Shown piece by piece: positions 56,701-64,000 of a DNA stretch of 64,000 nt. Position numbers and translations under genes: made by a program. The stretch comes from Ciona savignyi (lineage: Eukaryota > Chordata > Ascidiacea > Phlebobranchia > Cionidae): the NCBI GenBank assembly GCA_000149265.1, contig CH003176.1, positions 393,734 through 457,733 on the forward strand. The letters are read 5' to 3'. Below the pieces are notes generated by a model, which saw nothing but the letters and a program-made list of their open reading frames with translations, searched no databases and had not been told where the DNA came from. Position 1 is the stretch's first letter. Each line of letters begins with the position of its first letter.

Positions 56701-58838
56701 AATTTCTCAAGACATAAATGATCAGCTGTCTATCAGCGGTTTCTAAAATCGATTAGGTGTTTACTCTTTAGCTAAGCCCACCTAACTGATTAAAGCTAAG
56801 TGGTCAGTAGTTCACTGTCGTTTCGTTAAAGTTTGAACAGTTTCAATAGTGTGACAATTGGAACCGAGTTTCACTATTAAGTGGAGTTTGAACCGCGGTC
56901 CCCTAAAACAAATATAATGAAGATCCAAACACCGGTTGGACTTAAGTTTTGTGGCGTCGAGTTCGTGCTCTATAGACCCTTGGCAGAGCAACCAACCACA
57001 CGTAACATTACCTGCCAATATCATCCGGGTTGTTACGACCTTGCGTTATTCGGTCGTATTGCTTACACCCGTCTTCCGCAGATCGTGCCCAATATCAAGG
57101 AATGCCACTACACGATCAACGGCATGCAGACTGGAACCCGCTATATTTTCATGGTAAAAGCGAAAAACAAAGCAGGCACAAGCAGGAGTGAACAGCTGTC
57201 AATCAAAACTTTAGGTAAAGAGGGATTTAATATTGAATCGTCTTGGTGAGATAGGATATACGCAGCCGCATTATCACAAAGAAAATCGTAAGGTTCTCGT
57301 GCTTATTTTCTGGTTGAACTATTGCAGTAAGATGTACATAAGAGAGGCGTTTTTACTTTTTTAGTTCAACTTAATAATCCACTGGGTTCAGAAGAAGCCT
57401 GCTAAGAACATTGTCCAAGAACACAACCGGCCAGTGACTGGTTTCAATACACCAACCTGTCGGTGGAAAGTCTAAAGCCCACGTTACCCCAGCAAACTTG
57501 ATCAACTTTTATCTTGTTTAAATCAATCTGAATTAACAGGAGATATATATTTTACAGTGCGTTATACTTACTTTTTCTTACAGTAATCTAATATTCGAAC
57601 GGCTGTAATACCGATTGGTTTATGCAATCAGTTCTTATACCGACTTTTGTATAAAAACTTCGCTCGTTCGAAAGTTGTCCCCGCAAAAACAGTAATCCAA
57701 AACACAATCGCCAAATATCCATGCTTTATTCTCTCCAGGAATTCCGTTCCAGTTTGATGCGCACTCAATGCACAAGAAGCTTAGACTAGCCAATCACAGC
57801 TACACCGTGTCACGTGAGGACTCTGGCAAGAAATCGAAGGATTTTCTTGGAAGCAGCAAAGACAACTCGGTTTGCGGTGTCACCGGGAACGTCACAATCG
57901 ACTCTGGCCGCCATTACTGGGAGGTGAGTGAATGACTTGACTCGGGCTTTAACGCGAAAATGACTTGACTTGAGTCACAACGCATAAATCACTTGATGCG
58001 AGTTGCAACGCGTTAATTAATTGACTCGAGTTTATTTGGAAATGTCAACTCGAGTCAATTGGTTTTTGGGAGAATTTTCTTCAATAACTTTCTATTAAAT
58101 ATAAGGAGGGAATCTTTAAGTACCATCAGTTGTATGTAGGAATATTAAGCATTATTTGACTCGCTGGTGCAGATATTTTCACTTGACTTGATCCTATCCA
58201 AATTTAAAATGACTTGAACTCACTGTAAGCTAAATTGGAATATGGAAACTATGAAATATTTGCAGTTGAGCGCGCGCTAATCGGTTGGTTACTTTCCAGG
58301 TGGTAACATGCCAAAGTACTTCCTTCACCATTGGCGTTTGCTACGCGCAAGCTGCGAGGTACGACTGGAACGGCAAGAACCCCATGTCGTGGTGTTTCTG
58401 CAGGTAAATTAGATCAGCGATTACTGTGTCCAGTGTATATGTTTGTGGTTAAACATTCAAATCAAATAATTTACCGTTATTCGCAGGACCAACGATGATT
58501 GGTTTGCCAGGCACGACAGTAAGGATACCCCGGTCATTATGTCGAGCCCGGAGCCAAAGAAAATCGGTAAGTGCACTTCACACGAACTTTTAACTCATCC
58601 TATTAGCGCCCACAAAGACCTCATTGTGAAATTTTCCCCGCTAGGTGTGCTGTTGGATTGCGATACGGGATGCGTAGCGTTCTTCGACGGAGCAAGCGGC
58701 CGGATGATCTACACATTCCGTGTCAGCCACTTCGAGCGACCAGTTCGTCCTTGTTTCACAGTCGGCAACAAGTCATTGACCATTAACACCGGTGTCACGG
58801 TCCCAGATCACTTACACCCGATAGCATGCAGCTCTTGA
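38766..58838 (+). CDS. MID1: Midline (MID1/MID2, TRIM18/TRIM1) orthologue, microtubule-bound E3 ubiquitin ligase
   Basis: RING-type ubiquitin ligase of the TRIM C-I class. Exons: 38766-39759, 42095-42452, 42681-42801, 44111-44206, 48513-48620, 50753-50881, 53093-53115, 53182-53306, 56341-56504, 57082-57214, 57739-57923, 58300-58403, 58487-58566, 58645-58838. RING starts at [15 protein letters not shown] and ends [12 protein letters not shown]-box 1 [17 protein letters not shown]-box 2 [12 protein letters not shown]; coiled coil; COS box ([17 protein letters not shown]); FN3 ([31 protein letters not shown]); PRY-SPRY ([23 protein letters not shown]). Order and wording match vertebrate midline proteins along the whole length; from the Met at 39431 it is about 715 residues (human MID1 is 667). 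The frame is open upstream of that Met to the exon start, adding about 220 Ser-rich residues with no other in-frame Met, so either a 5' exon adds an extension or this is UTR. One extra base appears near 42757 in B-box 2. Could equally be called MID2; vertebrates split later. Confidence 0.93.
39760..42094 (+). other. Midline gene intron after the RING exon
   Basis: A 2.3 kb intron. Apart from scattered open frames (for example 40522-40812) I see nothing recognisable. It ends in the acceptor 'atatttccacag'. Confidence 0.6.
42802..44110 (+). other. Midline gene intron with GC donor and MITE-like element
   Basis: The donor is AAG|gcaagt, the strongest known form of the rare GC-AG intron class. 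The 116-codon open frame at 43216-43566 has no further support. A MITE-like element lies at 43830-44030. Confidence 0.6.
43830..44030. repeat. MITE-like element, copy 2
   Basis: 'aacgaagggaaataaggaaactgaacactaaaa' at the left mirrors 'aagtttcctacatcccttcttttcgtt' at the right. The interior has 'ctaac/cttacgctaacc'-type motifs like the copies at 5.75 and 48.17 kb. Confidence 0.5.
44207..48512 (+). other. Midline gene intron, 4.3 kb
   Basis: It contains a MITE-like element at 48170-48380 and a 28 bp direct duplication just before it (48106-48160). The 148-codon minus-strand frame at 46460-46906 overlaps SINE-like sequence and is not convincing. I see nothing else. Confidence 0.55.
48170..48380. 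repeat. MITE-like element, best copy
   Basis: Inverted ends of about 45 bp are visible: 'aactaaaaggagggaaagcgg' and 'gaagggaggaaactgc' on the left face 'gcagccgtttccctccttccc' and 'cccttcttttagtgttgcc' on the right. The interior shows 'gttagttttggggtttag'-type TTAGGG-like motifs. No coding capacity. Confidence 0.65.
48621..50752 (+). other. Midline gene intron, 2.1 kb
   Basis: No feature beyond short open frames. The acceptor is 'aatttcttcttcag'. Confidence 0.5.
50882..51115 (+). repeat. Minisatellite starting at a midline donor site
   Basis: About five imperfect units of roughly 40-55 bp with the core 'gtcgtaggctcagttaaaaacgcat'. The first unit begins within the splice donor of exon 50753-50881. 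Confidence 0.7.
51116..53092 (+). other. Remainder of a midline intron
   Basis: No gene or known repeat is recognised. It leads to a 23-nt exon. Confidence 0.5.
53307..56340 (+). other. Midline gene intron with SINE-A trio
   Basis: A 3 kb intron between the COS-box exon and the first FN3 exon. It starts with three head-to-tail SINE-A copies. The rest, including open frames at 54370-54771 and 55605-56039, shows no support. The acceptor 'accttttta' + 'g' is followed by a C-rich run that is coding (PSPP). Confidence 0.55.
53326..53680 (+). repeat. Three head-to-tail SINE-A copies
   Basis: The copies are about 53326-53430, 53434-53560 and 53570-53680. Each starts with 'tggccgaatggttaa(a/c)gc' or 'cggtcaaatggttaacg' and ends in 'gggttcgaaac'/'ggttcaaatc'/'gggtttgaat'. 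The ends look like tRNA A and B boxes, but none folds as an intact tRNA. Confidence 0.7.
57360..57490 (-). repeat. SINE-B fragment
   Basis: It contains 'cttaataatccactgggttc' and 'cggccagtgactggtttcaa' in family order and lies in a midline intron. Confidence 0.55.
57926..58060 (+). repeat. Minisatellite next to a midline PRY exon
   Basis: Units of about 35 bp with core 'atgacttgactcgagttacaacgcg' begin 2-4 bp after the donor at 57923 and repeat about three times. A more diverged 'tcaactcgagtcaattgg' lies beyond. Confidence 0.6.
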
Positions 58839-59234
58839 AAACCGTGCAACGAAGCAAGACTTGTTGGACTTGACAGTTTACTTTCACGCCCGAGATTTTG
58901 TACGTGCTGTTCGTGTCAACATTATATTCGTCGTCTGTTTTTTGCTATATTTATTTTTAATTCGATTTGACGTTTGCTTTAGTCGCGTCCTTGAGTTATA
59001 TTGTGTTCAATTGGCTGCTTTTCGTGATTATAAGTTCCGCAGCGTAGTAAATATTGCTCGCTAATTTTTTGATTTTTTTTACTTGCGCAAACTATCTTGC
59101 TTGGTTGCTATATCGTTAAGCTTAGATTTCTATGCAAGCTGGTCTTGTCTGTACTGCGCCGGGTCCTATCGCAGCTCTTTTCCGCCACCGCGTGTTTAGA
59201 ATCTGCTTTTGCTGTCATCGTGTACTATTGCTTT

Positions 59235-59240
59235 AATAAA
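59235..59240 (+). terminator. poly(A) signal of the midline gene
   Basis: AATAAA lies about 400 bp after the stop at 58838. Another AATAAA lies near 59365. Confidence 0.55.
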
Positions 59241-59932
59241 ATGCGGTGCAGAAATTTTGATGGTAATTTTCGAATTGTAACCTCTAGTTCCAACGCCCAA
59301 GGTAAAAATTCTTTTAAACACAGAAAGAAAAAAAAGAAACGTAACGTAAAATGCCAGCTGCAATAATAAACAAAGTAAAATGCAGCCGATAGGATCAAAA
59401 CAACGTTAGGTGAGTAATAGACACACTTTAACACAGTTTCAACGATGAGAACGATATGGTCGTGCATTGCTGGCTTGGTGTGGGTAGCCTTGGCTTTGTT
59501 GTTGGGCCTGTGCATAGGTAACATGTTAAGAAAGTATAATACGTTTGACGTTTTGTTGTCATTGTATTTTCGACAACTTACCCGGACAAAATTAATATGA
59601 GATAATGAGGAAAACTGCACGCAACAAGGTTAGCGCGTTAAAATGATTTGGTTAGTGATGGCGGAGAAATTATCATTATAGGATAGAATATTCCAGTTTA
59701 TCCCCGTGAATGGAAAAACCAAGGGGGTTAACAGACGGGCAATCGTCAGATCACCTTGCGCCCAATGACGGGTTACCGGAGCTTTTGCAGTGTGTTATGT
59801 ATGATAGACACGTTCCTTTAGCTTGGTATAACCCATTAATAGTGCTTTGCCCAAGGACACAATCGACTAGATAACGACCAGTTTCACGAACGATGTTTTT
59901 AGTTAAGTTGATTTAACACTTATAATACCCGG
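59241..59932. other. Intergenic between two convergent genes
   Basis: It separates the 3' ends of the midline gene (+) and the PB1 gene (-). It contains SINE-B at 59678-59895 and, at 59445-59517, an ATG-led hydrophobic plus-strand frame ending in a donor, which I could not link to any other exon. Confidence 0.5.
59678..59895 (-). repeat. SINE-B, nearly full-length
   Basis: It contains 'ggatagaatattccagttta', 'accaagggggttaacagacg', 'caatcgtcagatcacc' and 'ggttaccggagctttt' blocks. It resembles the copy at 15268 closely. Confidence 0.7.
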
Positions 59933-59938
59933 TTTATT
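59933..59938 (-). terminator. poly(A) signal of the PB1 gene
   Basis: On the minus strand AATAAA lies about 18 bp after the proposed stop at 59956, which supports that exon as terminal. Confidence 0.45.
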
Positions 59939-59955
59939 TATATATATCTTTCTAT

Positions 59956-60914
59956 TCAAACAAAATAAAAATATACTCCAAAACTAGCCAGTAAATCATC
60001 AATCATAGCCTCTGTTTGAGGTAAAATGTGAATGAACTGTGTTACAACGCCTCTTTCGCTCTTATACACGTATATCACCATTGCCTTCACTTGTCATAAA
60101 CATGATCTTGTTATTACTGTCAACTGAATATGTAAAAAAGAAGTCATTATTGTACAAGACACATTATAGCTTATATTTTGGGTTTAACCACTAATTAAAT
60201 AGTATTACCTGATACTGACTGCCGTTCCCGTTCGTCGACCAAGCCCCAGAAAAAGAGCGACGGCCACCATTGGGAGTTTGGTATTGAAAACCACCTGCAA
60301 AGCCATTCGGACCCATAGGGAAAGTCCCCGCGAACCCCTGACCTCCCATGAAGGGTTGACTGAAGTTGGCAAAACCCGGGTTGGCGCCCGTGTAAGCTCC
60401 TTGGGGAAAACCCGGCGGAAAGTTGAAATTTTCTCCGACGTTGTTCTGCGTTGCAATGGATAGGAGAAAATAAACATTGGGTATTCACAGAGCTCTACAT
60501 ATACATATTACAAATATTTATTCGATAATAAATAACCACTACCGTGGAACCACTATGCAAATTTAACGTTTGTACAGATTTAAACGGTAATTGGTATGTT
60601 ATTTATCAGACAATACGAAATATATAAATAATCTTACAAATATACACCTTTACTGTGATGTTTAAAACGTCGTCCTCCATTTGGTCCAAAGCTACCGAAA
60701 GCTCTTCGTCACTATTGAAAGCAATCATATCTCCACGGTCATCTTTATAAAATAACTTAAAATTTGCTTCATTTAGCGTTGGGAAAACGGTACTAATCTT
60801 GTCCTTGAGGAACACAAAGTCATTCGCCTTTTCAATGTCAACAGCAAACCTTCGCAATTCTTCTTCGTGGTTAAACATGCTGGGCATTAAGCGAACTTTG
60901 AACTGTACGGACAT
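59956..60914 (-). CDS. Small PB1-domain protein, sequestosome-like N-terminus
   Basis: Three exons (minus): 60914-60648, 60445-60209, 60060-59956, all joined in phase 0; 202 residues. Residues 1-89 are a PB1 domain: MSVQFKVRLM start, basic EELRRFAVD in the first half and the acidic OPCA motif YKDDRGDMIAFNSDEEL, most like that of p62/SQSTM1, including the closing EDDVLNITVKV. PB1 domains with both faces polymerise or pair with other PB1 proteins. The second exon codes a Gly/Phe/Asn-rich low-complexity segment (GFANFSQPFMGGQGF, GPNGFAGGFQYQ). No ZZ finger, LIR or clear UBA is visible; the last exon ends LPQTEAMIDDLLASFG and a hydrophobic tail and is the least certain. A tandem paralogue lies upstream at 62.8-63.6 kb. 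Autophagy-receptor function is not supported by what is present. Confidence 0.72.
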
Positions 60915-62836
60915 ATTGGTTTTCAGGTTATTACCAGTAAACTGAAGCTTGATTTACCTTCAAACAAAAAGTATACAAATCGTTAATAAACGTCATTACG
61001 ACTAAGTACAGTGTAACAAACTACTATGTTACTAAATCTCAACTATACTTTAAGCTTGCACGAGTGATTACCGCCGTGCCAAAAGATACCAGTTTCGCGT
61101 CGGCGTTGTGACTTTGAGTTAATATTTAACAAGTTGAAAGATCGCTCTCGATAACAATTGCTTCGGAAAAATATCACGATTTTGCAGTGACTTATGCCGC
61201 TAGACTTTGGTAAGGTTGACAGCAAATATGCAAATTTACAATGAATAGCAAAAACTCACAAAGCAACAACAAAGGAACAATTTTAAACTAACTATTATTT
61301 TTACGTTTAATCTTTTCTGTTCTGTATTTGCTTATTTTTAAGTTTTCTTTGTGCTTTCAAAATGAGTTGATTTTGAAAGAGTGTATAGCATATTTGTACA
61401 GTTTCTGGGATTAAAATACACCATACTGTACGTAAAGTACCTATAAAGTTGTAAATTTATGCGTCACGGTCATACTATCCCACTGTCTCAGTGTTTATTT
61501 GTACCGGGTGCAAACGTCGGTGATGCGTGTCGCGCAAAGCACACCACACGAATCCAACAATATTTCTGAAAATTTCAACAAAACCTTGACATCAAACTAC
61601 TGAACACTTGGTGCTAAGCAATAATCCAACCGCCGAACAGGGGAACCAGGCCAATATTTTTTAATAAGTTGAGTTAATATAGGTTTACTGGATTCCATAA
61701 ATATTATATCTTATGATACTAGACATGAGTATACATGTTTGCTAAAAGCAATACAAATTAAATCCACTAAGTTCAGGCGATGTCTACTAAGTGCCTTGCC
61801 AAGGACACCACTGTTTACCTTTCAGCGACTGGTTTCGATCCGTAACCTTGGCTGCCTATAGATTGACGCTATTACCGAGTAAGCTTATGGTTGTACCAAA
61901 TACAATATGCTATATATAAAAACACGGACGTCGTAAAATGCTTATCCTAGATTTGAAACCTGGTCTAATAAAAATTCAATCAACAAAACTAACGCTATCT
62001 CTATATATTTAATAACAAAATAATAACACAAGTCAACACCATTATTGTTCTTCTAAGTAAGGTCAAAATATATTAGAAATATTAAGCTACTCAACATTAT
62101 AATATATCATCTTGTCAGCAACACTAAATGGTAAATCCGTAATCAATATAGACGAAATACATTATGCGTAGGCTATATAGTATTAGTTAAGCATACTTTG
62201 TAAACAGTATATAGTGAATAAGAACGAACTCTTGTATATATTTTTTGATGACACGTTTAATTAAACCCACTTAATCCATGATAGTAAATACAGCAAGTAG
62301 AGAGATATAGTTTCGGTATGAATTTTGTCGAAGGGTATCACGCGCACCGATAATATAAAAATTGTTTAAAGATATAATCTGTTCGTTTAAGGAATTATTT
62401 TTTAATCATCTTCTTTTGAAGAAAAATGCAATAAATAATATTCAGATAGTTTACAAATACAAATTTAATCAGTTCGGTGCAACTTTATATGTTGTTAAAT
62501 AATAAGCAAATCTACGCCTCTTGATGCTGCTGTAATAAACGCCATGGTCTTGAGCGCACCCGATTCCAGCTTAACCACTGATCATCTTATTTCCTTTAGT
62601 TAAATGTAATAAAACCTTTTCGAAATAAGAATTGATTACATGGTTAACATTTACTTATAGTATGGACACTTTCCAAAAACAGTTTCGTCCGTATAATCAC
62701 TTTATCACGCTTTTAACGAGAAGATACACAATAAAAGAGACATGACGCGTAACTGTAAGAATCTGGATAATATAAGAAATATATTAATATGGACACACTC
62801 TCAAGGAAACACCGGTTTTATCACCATCGTCCAGAA
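60915..62836. other. Intergenic between the two PB1 paralogues
   Basis: It should hold the promoter of the 60.9 kb PB1 gene. It contains a SINE-B fragment (61740-61880) and AT-rich sequence; no other exon is supported. Confidence 0.5.
61740..61880 (-). repeat. SINE-B fragment
   Basis: It carries 'gcgatgtctactaagtgcc' and 'agcgactggtttcgatccg' segments in family order. Confidence 0.55.
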
Positions 62837-63566
62837 TTATTGGGCTGCCATGGTTGGGGTGGTCGATTTCGGGGTTGACGTTGATGGGCTTGCCATTGTT
62901 GGTGCGTCTGCGTACACAGGTTGCATATTTGGAAAGGAAAAATGTGATTTTACGTTAAACGTCAAAAATGAACACCTCTATGGAAGCGGATATATTAAAC
63001 AATCTTCCATATATTCTTTTTATATTTACACCTGAAAGGTTGTTGCGTGAAATCTATTCGCTGCTTATAGTCGTACATGTTCTTGGACGAGGCATATTTT
63101 AATTTTATTAATACGATGTCTCATACCAATTGGATATATTTATTGAAATATAATATTAAAGTACAATGCAACAAGTCCTAGTGTTTGTTCGGACGGTATG
63201 TGCATTAAGTCAGCGTCCTACAATCACGGTAAATTTATTTTACCGTAGGCACTTAGTATAATCTAAAGAAAAAACATTTCTCCACCAATTCAAAGACCTA
63301 AAGACCATTTTTAAAATATAATACAACAAGTATACCTGATATTGGTTGCTGTTGCCGTTCCAACCGAAAGGTTGGGTTGGAAATCCCGCTTGAAAACTAC
63401 CCAGATTGCCATCTGGACACATAGGGAAAGACCCGGCCAATCCTTGACCACTTATAAAGCTTTGGCCGAAACCGGGCAATGGAAAGCTGTTAAAGCAGTT
63501 GTTGCTAAAGGGGTTGGTGTCCATGTACGCTCCTTGCCGTGCACTTGAAATGTCTTCATCATTGAT
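62837..63566 (-). CDS. PB1-gene paralogue, 3' exons only
   Basis: Exon 63566-63336 (phase 0, 77 codons) codes a Gly/Phe/Asn-rich segment whose order of motifs matches the 60.4 kb exon: GAYMDTNPF, SFISGQGLAGSFPM, and the identical end type NSNQYQ against NGSQYQ, with the donor right after CAG in both. The next exon, 62977-62837, is proposed from a phase-0 acceptor and an open frame ending PTMAAQ; it is Thr/Ser/Pro-rich and does not resemble the last exon of the other gene, so it is tentative. The PB1 exon expected further 5' is not found up to 64000 and should lie beyond the window. Confidence 0.6.
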
Positions 63567-63589
63567 CTGTGGAGAATTAAACAGGAGAA

Positions 63590-63900
63590 CGTCATCTCTG
63601 AAGAATCAAACTAGTAAAGTTTACGATCTGTAGTAAAGTTCACAAATGGTTTATGTCCTTCTCGTAAACTTGTATTGGAGAGATAGGATAATATTTGGTT
63701 AAACGAATGTTACAATATACATAGTAGTAAAATTATCAAGTGTACTAGTCGGGTTCAAAAGACATGGTAGTAAAATTTACAAAGTGTCATATGTTTTTCT
63801 CGTGAGACCAGTTTGCATAAGGAAGATTTGGTTGAACAACGGTTACAAAAGACATGGTAGTAAAGTTTACAAAGTGTTTTAGTCGGCTACAAATTTAATA
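63590..63900. repeat. Imperfect ~100 bp tandem repeat in a PB1-paralogue intron
   Basis: The phrase 'tggtagtaaa(a/g)tttacaaagtgt' recurs near 63765 and 63855, with weaker versions near 63610 and 63725. 'agataggataatatttggttaaac' and 'ggaagatttggttgaac' recur between them. The remaining sequence to 64000 shows no exon. Confidence 0.6.
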
Positions 63901-64000
63901 TGCGATCGTCAATGCAAATTTAACATTTGAATCGAGTCAAGCAGCCAATTGTACGTTACTGTAGACAATATAAAAAATATACCGGAATACAAAAATTCTC

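Noticed and set aside
62742-63035. 97-codon plus-strand frame
   Set aside because: It lies opposite the proposed last exon of the PB1 paralogue and has no signals of its own.

Overview
The window reads as nuclear DNA of a sea squirt, almost certainly Ciona (C. intestinalis/robusta group). Introns are AT-rich, often only 50-300 bp, with clean GT-AG ends. The decisive marker is a nested gene pair at 24.0-32.9 kb that matches the Ciona self-sterility locus: a polycystin-1-like sperm receptor (s-Themis) on the minus strand, with a fibrinogen-like egg-coat gene (v-Themis) inside its first intron on the plus strand. I could join 24 exons of s-Themis by splice sites and reading phase, from a signal peptide at 32936 to a stop at 24007. 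It carries CUB, REJ, GAIN/GPS, PLAT and five membrane segments, but no C-terminal six-helix channel.

Layout. 0-7.2 kb (+): 3' part of a death-associated protein kinase (DAPK) family gene. 7.2-9.9 kb: intergenic. 9.9-11.85 kb (-): an uncharacterised three-exon gene with a TATA box. 11.9-16.95 kb: intergenic with SINEs. 16.95-20.3 kb: about four tandem copies of a 0.75-0.9 kb unit. 20.97-21.68 kb (+): a compact gene for a 62-residue secreted precursor with an arginine/tryptophan-rich core, built like tunicate antimicrobial peptide precursors; its promoter shares a short segment with the tandem units. 21.7-23.95 kb: a cluster of tRNA-like SINEs. 24.0-32.94 kb: s-Themis and v-Themis. 33-38.8 kb: no recognised gene. 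38.77-59.24 kb (+): a midline (MID1/MID2, TRIM18/TRIM1) orthologue with RING, two B-boxes, coiled coil, COS, FN3 and PRY-SPRY over 14 exons. 59.9-60.9 kb (-): a small PB1-domain (sequestosome-like) gene. 62.8-63.6 kb (-): the 3' exons of a paralogue whose start lies beyond the window.

How it fits together. In the published Ciona model v-Themis is a vitelline-coat ligand recognised by s-Themis on sperm of the same haplotype, which leads to rejection of self sperm; tight linkage keeps the pair in phase. Here the packing is extreme: only 53 bp and 17 bp separate the v-Themis reading frame from s-Themis exons 2 and 1, so transcripts of the two genes must overlap or nearly overlap at both ends. 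The other genes (kinase, microtubule-associated ubiquitin ligase, PB1 scaffold, peptide gene) show no functional link to this pair. Two internally supported genes each contain one apparent single-base frame break, which may be assembly errors or allelic changes.
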